This document shows, piece by piece, positions 6,071-9,265 of a stretch of 9,265 nt of DNA. The stretch is from assembly GCA_002342805.1 (NCBI GenBank), contig DDQW01000053.1, forward strand, positions 557 to 9,821, written 5' to 3'. Origin of the DNA: Clostridiales bacterium UBA2432. GTDB taxonomy: Bacteria; Bacillota; Clostridia; Lachnospirales; Vallitaleaceae. A model generated the notes under the pieces. That model had not been told where the DNA came from and searched no databases. It saw nothing but the letters and a program-made list of their open reading frames with translations. Position 1 is the stretch's first letter. The number at the start of each line of letters is the position of its first letter. Position numbers and translations under genes: made by a program.

Positions 6071-7267
6071 TCACTCACTAAGTCTAGCGTCCATTCCGCC
6101 AGCTTCTCCTGATTTTATTATAGCATATCGTGTCGATAATGGTCCTACAATTTCAGTAATAACTGTTGTTGCCAATAACACCGTTATAATTAAGCTTCCG
6201 GCTTCTGTTCCTGCAAATTCATGACTAATCACAATGGCTAATCCAACAGCAACCCCGATCTGAGACAAAAGTCCAAAACCAATATATTTTTTTACAACAG
6301 AATCGGCCTTTGCAATTGTTGCACCAAAGGATGCTCCGGCAATCTTGCCAACCATTCTAGCCACTGTATATACTAGGCCAATAAGACCAACTTGTACAAG
6401 TAAACCAATCTGTAATCTCGCTCCAGCCAGTACAAAAAACGCCGTATAAATCGGTGCAGTAATCGACTCAATGACCGAAAATGCTTTTGTTTTATTAGCA
6501 CTAAGATTGGTGACCATAATACCCAACGTCATATTACTAAGTAATGCGGATAAGTGAAACATGGTCGCAAGTCCTAAAGTAATCATAATTGCTGCTATAA
6601 CGACAGCTAAAACTTCACGTGTGTAACTTACCCAATGCAAAACGATCACTAATAATCCTCCAACGAGAACGCCTAATAATACAGATTCGGCAATTTCGAT
6701 GAGTGGGTTAACCAATACATGAGACCATTCAATGCTTCCTGTATGTTTGATTAAGACTTTTGCAACTGAAGCAGCGATGGCATAAATCATCAAGCAAATA
6801 GCATCATCAATAGCAACAACTGCAATTAGACTTTCAGCTAGTGGCCCTTTTGCGCGCAACTCATTGATCACCATAAGTGTTGCTGCTGGTGCAGTTGCTG
6901 ATGCTACTGCTCCAAGCAATAATGCCGTCTCCATAGGAAGTTTCATTAAAAGCATGGCTCCCGTTACGATGGTGAATGCTAAAAAACCTTCAAAGAAAGC
7001 AATGACAAAAACCTTTGCACCAATTTTCTTTAGACTACTTTTTAGCAATTCACCACCAATAGTAAAGGCAATAAGCGCAAGTGCCATATCGCTAATCAAA
7101 CTCGTTTTTTCCACAAAATTCTCATTAAAAATCCCTAAAAATGATTGCCCCAAAATTAATCCTGCAATAATGTATCCGGCAACCGAAGGTACATTAAATT
7201 TGTTAATAAGTTTTCCAATAAAATAACCGGCAATAATTGCAATGCCTATTCCTGCCATTTCATTCAA
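6071..7267 (-). CDS. Cation:proton antiporter, CPA2-like, lacking RCK domain
   Basis: An integral membrane protein of 398 residues with about 12 to 13 hydrophobic segments, covering the Na+/H+ exchanger core only. Recognisable parts: FNVPSVAGYIIAGLILG near residues 24-40, LIAFTIGGELL (65-75), the unwound helix pair SATAPAATLMVINELRAKG (123-141), and VAIDDA with Asp154-Asp155, the double Asp of electrogenic CPA2 exchangers such as NapA. Near the end is GLLSQIGVAVGLAI, a typical exchanger helix. The ion (Na+ or K+) cannot be told from sequence. KefB/KefC-type relatives carry about 200 further residues with an RCK nucleotide-binding domain; none is present here. Two PII-like genes follow in the same operon. 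I chose TTG at 7267 because GGAGG lies eight bases before it. An in-frame ATG at 7282 overlaps that site and has no binding site of its own. Confidence 0.9.
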   Translation of the reverse strand: MNEMAGIGIAIIAGYFIGKLINKFNVPSVAGYIIAGLILGQSFLGIFNENFVEKTSLISDMALALIAFTIGGELLKSSLKKIGAKVFVIAFFEGFLAFTIVTGAMLLMKLPMETALLLGAVASATAPAATLMVINELRAKGPLAESLIAVVAIDDAICLMIYAIAASVAKVLIKHTGSIEWSHVLVNPLIEIAESVLLGVLVGGLLVIVLHWVSYTREVLAVVIAAIMITLGLATMFHLSALLSNMTLGIMVTNLSANKTKAFSVIESITAPIYTAFFVLAGARLQIGLLVQVGLIGLVYTVARMVGKIAGASFGATIAKADSVVKKYIGFGLLSQIGVAVGLAIVISHEFAGTEAGSLIITVLLATTVITEIVGPLSTRYAIIKSGEAGGMDARLSE

Positions 7268-7275
7268 TTGTTTCG

Positions 7276-7280
7276 CCTCC
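7276..7280 (-). promoter_or_regulatory. Ribosome binding site deciding a TTG start
   Basis: GGAGG sits eight bases upstream of TTG 7267. The in-frame ATG (7282-7280) shares its G with this site and cannot use it. The region before that ATG, AAAAAATGAATATTAA, has no Shine-Dalgarno match. Confidence 0.6.
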
Positions 7281-7311
7281 ATTTAATATTCATTTTTTGG
7301 GCCCGAAATTC

Positions 7312-7340
7312 ATTATACGCCTCTTATTCAATTTGTACAA
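7312..7340 (-). promoter_or_regulatory. Sigma-A-type promoter of the antiporter/PII-like operon
   Basis: Minus strand: TTGTAC (7340-7335), a 17-base spacer, and a perfect TATAAT (7317-7312). Transcription should start near 7305, giving a leader of roughly 37 bases to the TTG start. The -35 box matches only the TTG of the consensus, but spacing and -10 are ideal. Confidence 0.75.
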
Positions 7341-7375
7341 TGATCCCAATAAATTTCAGCATTTATTAACATGAT

Positions 7376-7418
7376 AAAGTGCTTGACAAAGTATTTATGT
7401 TTACTTTTCAAGCACTTT
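7376..7418 (-). terminator. Long hairpin, probable terminator after the DUF2339 gene
   Basis: AAAGTGCTTGA (7376-7386) pairs perfectly with TCAAGCACTTT (7408-7418). The inner arms AAAGTA (7388-7393) and TACTTT (7402-7407) extend the stem to 17 pairs with one bulged C and an eight-base loop. It stands 75 bases after the stop of the upstream membrane gene and before the antiporter promoter. The U-rich tail on the minus strand is short (TTTATCATGTT), so termination strength is uncertain; the plus strand has TTTT. It could act in both directions or as an RNA 3' end stabiliser. Confidence 0.6.
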
Positions 7419-7492
7419 TCCTAAATGAAAATCATTCTATTGTGTAATTCAACAAATTCTCTTATTTTTTATTCCGAAATCTTATTCATTCC

Positions 7493-9265
7493 TTAATCTT
7501 TTTCAAAGTAGGGTTGCAGAAAATAACTAATAGCCAACAAGGCTCCTCCAAACACCATGGATGTAATCACTTTCCAATAGACTTCAACCGAGGCCAAATC
7601 AATTAGTACAAGGCGCCCTGCCACAAAAACAACCAGGCCTAATGCAACATAGGAAAAGTGTTGATTCCTCTTGATAATTCCATATATCAATCCTCCAACA
7701 CCCATTGCTGCCCAAAACAAGGTCACAAGTCCTGTCGCGACTTCCCTAAAGGCACCATAAGTATATAAGTAAAACACACCTGATATGATCAAATAATTTA
7801 AAATCTGCTTTTTGGATGTTCGATATAAATGCCAGACAAAAATCAGCAACACACCGATTTCTGCCACAAATTTTATCCATTCAAATGCATAGTCAAACAC
7901 TTGGTAGGTCAGTCCGAATAAATAGATGGTAAAGAAAATACCACGATAGACCAAAATAAGAATATCGTTTTTCTTAAAGGCATACCAAATTATAAGCTCA
8001 ATAAGGGTAATCGCCAAACCTAATGCAAATAGACCATAAATAACTTCTTGGGTCAGATCAATGGTATCCACAAAGGCTCCCCACAGAATAATGAGGGAAC
8101 CTAAGATTTCATATAAGTAGCCCTCGCTTTGTACTTTCTTTCGCATGAAGACTCCTATTATGAAGATGATGATTCCCATAAGCATGAGTGAGTAGATCCA
8201 AAATCCTTCCCTTTCCAAAACGAAATCCCATGTTACTGCTAGGCGAATCAAGAAGAGGATAAATCCATATGCCGGTAAGGTATAGGAAAAAAACAAGGTT
8301 TTTTTACGATTTACAAACCACAAAATGCCAATCATGGCAAATGTAAGTACTGCAAATGCGAATAAGCGATAGCCTTCATCCATTAGGTGATTGGCATAAT
8401 AGGCATTAAAGAGTGTTCCGTAGCCAAAAAAGGTGCCACTACTATATATTTTTCTAATCCATGCTTTTTGCCAATATAACACTCCAATGAATAGTATATA
8501 AATTATTACCGAGCTTCCTATATACTCGAATGAGTAAGCAAATTCATCGAATCGATCAAGGCTATTAATGATAAGGGTCACCCAGGCAATCAAACTCACG
8601 CCATGGCCAATCCATTGAAAAACTACTGCTTTTCGCCGCTGATAAAAGAAGAAAAACACATGGGCCATTATGATGAGAATCATCCATTCTATTCGACCTT
8701 CAAAAAACTGAATAATTCCAAAATATATGAAAGTTGCCATCATCACAAGTGTGGAATTATTGATGATATCTTCACCCTGAATTTTAAAATAAACATAAGA
8801 ACCGGCAAAATATGCAAGAGCAAGACCTGCAAACAAAAGGGTCCAACCATTTACTGACCAATCCAGAAGATTTTTTGTAAGCAGAATTGTAAATAAAGGG
8901 ATAATAATCAGTAAAACGTTCGTCATCCATAGGTCCTTTTCCTTAAGACGTTTTTTTAATGCCATGATTAAATCTTGTCCATTAAATATAGCGTACAAAG
9001 CAAAAAATAATATTCCAAGTTCCGTTTTTTCTTGATCTGATAATAGGACTTGGCTCGTCACAATGAAAAGAACACTATAAATACCAATAATGGTCAGCAA
9101 TTGTAGACTTCGCCATCTCTTGTAATAAAATATAAAGCCGTTAAATACGGCTAATGAAACAAGATATAAACCAAAGCCAAAGAATCCGATAAACTGAACA
9201 TCCACCAATAAGGGAATAATAAGGCTTCCTAATAGAGCAGTAATCGATAGGGATAATTTTTGATG
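7493..9265 (-). CDS. DUF2339-type multi-spanning membrane protein, 5' partial
   Basis: The frame stays open to the right window edge, giving 590 visible residues ending at TAA 7493. The true start is outside the window: the first possible starts inside, such as TTG 9208, are mid-sequence, and codons upstream of it continue the same hydrophobic pattern (GSLIIPLLVDVQFIGF). The protein is almost wholly hydrophobic, with around 18 or more membrane helices separated by short, often Lys/Arg-rich turns such as KKRLKEKD and NRKK. The early part PLLVD...FFGFGLYLVSLAVF...RWRSLQLL and the C-terminal part TLFWAAMGVGGLIYGIIKRN, LVLIDLASVEVYWKVITSMVFGGALL resemble the DUF2339 family. Those proteins are usually several hundred residues longer and have no established biochemical role. 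No catalytic motif is visible. A hairpin follows it, so it appears separate from the antiporter operon. Confidence 0.8.
   Translation of the reverse strand, partial: HQKLSLSITALLGSLIIPLLVDVQFIGFFGFGLYLVSLAVFNGFIFYYKRWRSLQLLTIIGIYSVLFIVTSQVLLSDQEKTELGILFFALYAIFNGQDLIMALKKRLKEKDLWMTNVLLIIIPLFTILLTKNLLDWSVNGWTLLFAGLALAYFAGSYVYFKIQGEDIINNSTLVMMATFIYFGIIQFFEGRIEWMILIIMAHVFFFFYQRRKAVVFQWIGHGVSLIAWVTLIINSLDRFDEFAYSFEYIGSSVIIYILFIGVLYWQKAWIRKIYSSGTFFGYGTLFNAYYANHLMDEGYRLFAFAVLTFAMIGILWFVNRKKTLFFSYTLPAYGFILFLIRLAVTWDFVLEREGFWIYSLMLMGIIIFIIGVFMRKKVQSEGYLYEILGSLIILWGAFVDTIDLTQEVIYGLFALGLAITLIELIIWYAFKKNDILILVYRGIFFTIYLFGLTYQVFDYAFEWIKFVAEIGVLLIFVWHLYRTSKKQILNYLIISGVFYLYTYGAFREVATGLVTLFWAAMGVGGLIYGIIKRNQHFSYVALGLVVFVAGRLVLIDLASVEVYWKVITSMVFGGALLAISYFLQPYFEKD

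Noticed and set aside
8603..8857. Plus-strand open frame of 84 codons
   Set aside because: It is antisense within the DUF2339-type gene, has a Cys/His/Lys-rich random composition and no recognisable domain.
7493..9208. DUF2339-type gene as a complete 571-residue gene starting at TTG 9208
   Set aside because: The frame continues open to the window edge with the same hydrophobic family-like sequence, so the gene is cut by the window.

Overview
All eight genes in this window lie on the minus strand, so transcription runs from high to low coordinates. The A+T-rich composition, AGGAGG-type ribosome binding sites, standard stop codons and gene content (ThiW, short-form ThiC, Shine-Dalgarno-led operons) suggest a Bacillota bacterium, most likely of the Clostridia type. 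I cannot name a genus.

Layout in transcription order. (1) 9265-7493 holds the C-terminal 590 residues of a large multi-spanning membrane protein of DUF2339 type, cut by the window edge. A strong hairpin follows at 7418-7376. (2) A good promoter (-10 TATAAT, 17-bp spacer) at 7340-7312 drives a three-gene operon. It encodes a CPA-type cation:proton antiporter with an Asp-Asp ion site and no cytoplasmic RCK domain, then two small mutually homologous PII-like proteins. (3) A second promoter, whose -35 box overlaps the stop codon of the last PII-like gene, opens a thiamine operon: TPP riboswitch with terminator hairpin, thiW, thiD, a thiM-thiE fusion, thiC, then a strong intrinsic terminator at 1040-1001. 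(4) Three imperfect 21-bp repeats precede a lipoprotein gene with an SH3-like domain, cut by the left window edge.

How the genes work together. ThiC makes the pyrimidine phosphate from AIR, and ThiD phosphorylates it. ThiW is the predicted substrate-binding part of an ECF importer for thiazole, the ThiM half phosphorylates thiazole, and the ThiE half joins the two moieties into thiamine phosphate. No thiazole synthesis genes (thiG, thiS, thiF, thiH) are present, so the locus reads as pyrimidine synthesis plus thiazole salvage, governed by TPP. I see no terminator between the PII-like operon and the thiamine leader. Read-through from the antiporter operon would therefore also meet the riboswitch.

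The least understood unit is the antiporter with its tandem PII-like proteins. By analogy with transporters controlled by adjacent PII-family proteins, these may be trans-acting regulators that replace the missing RCK domain. That is inference.
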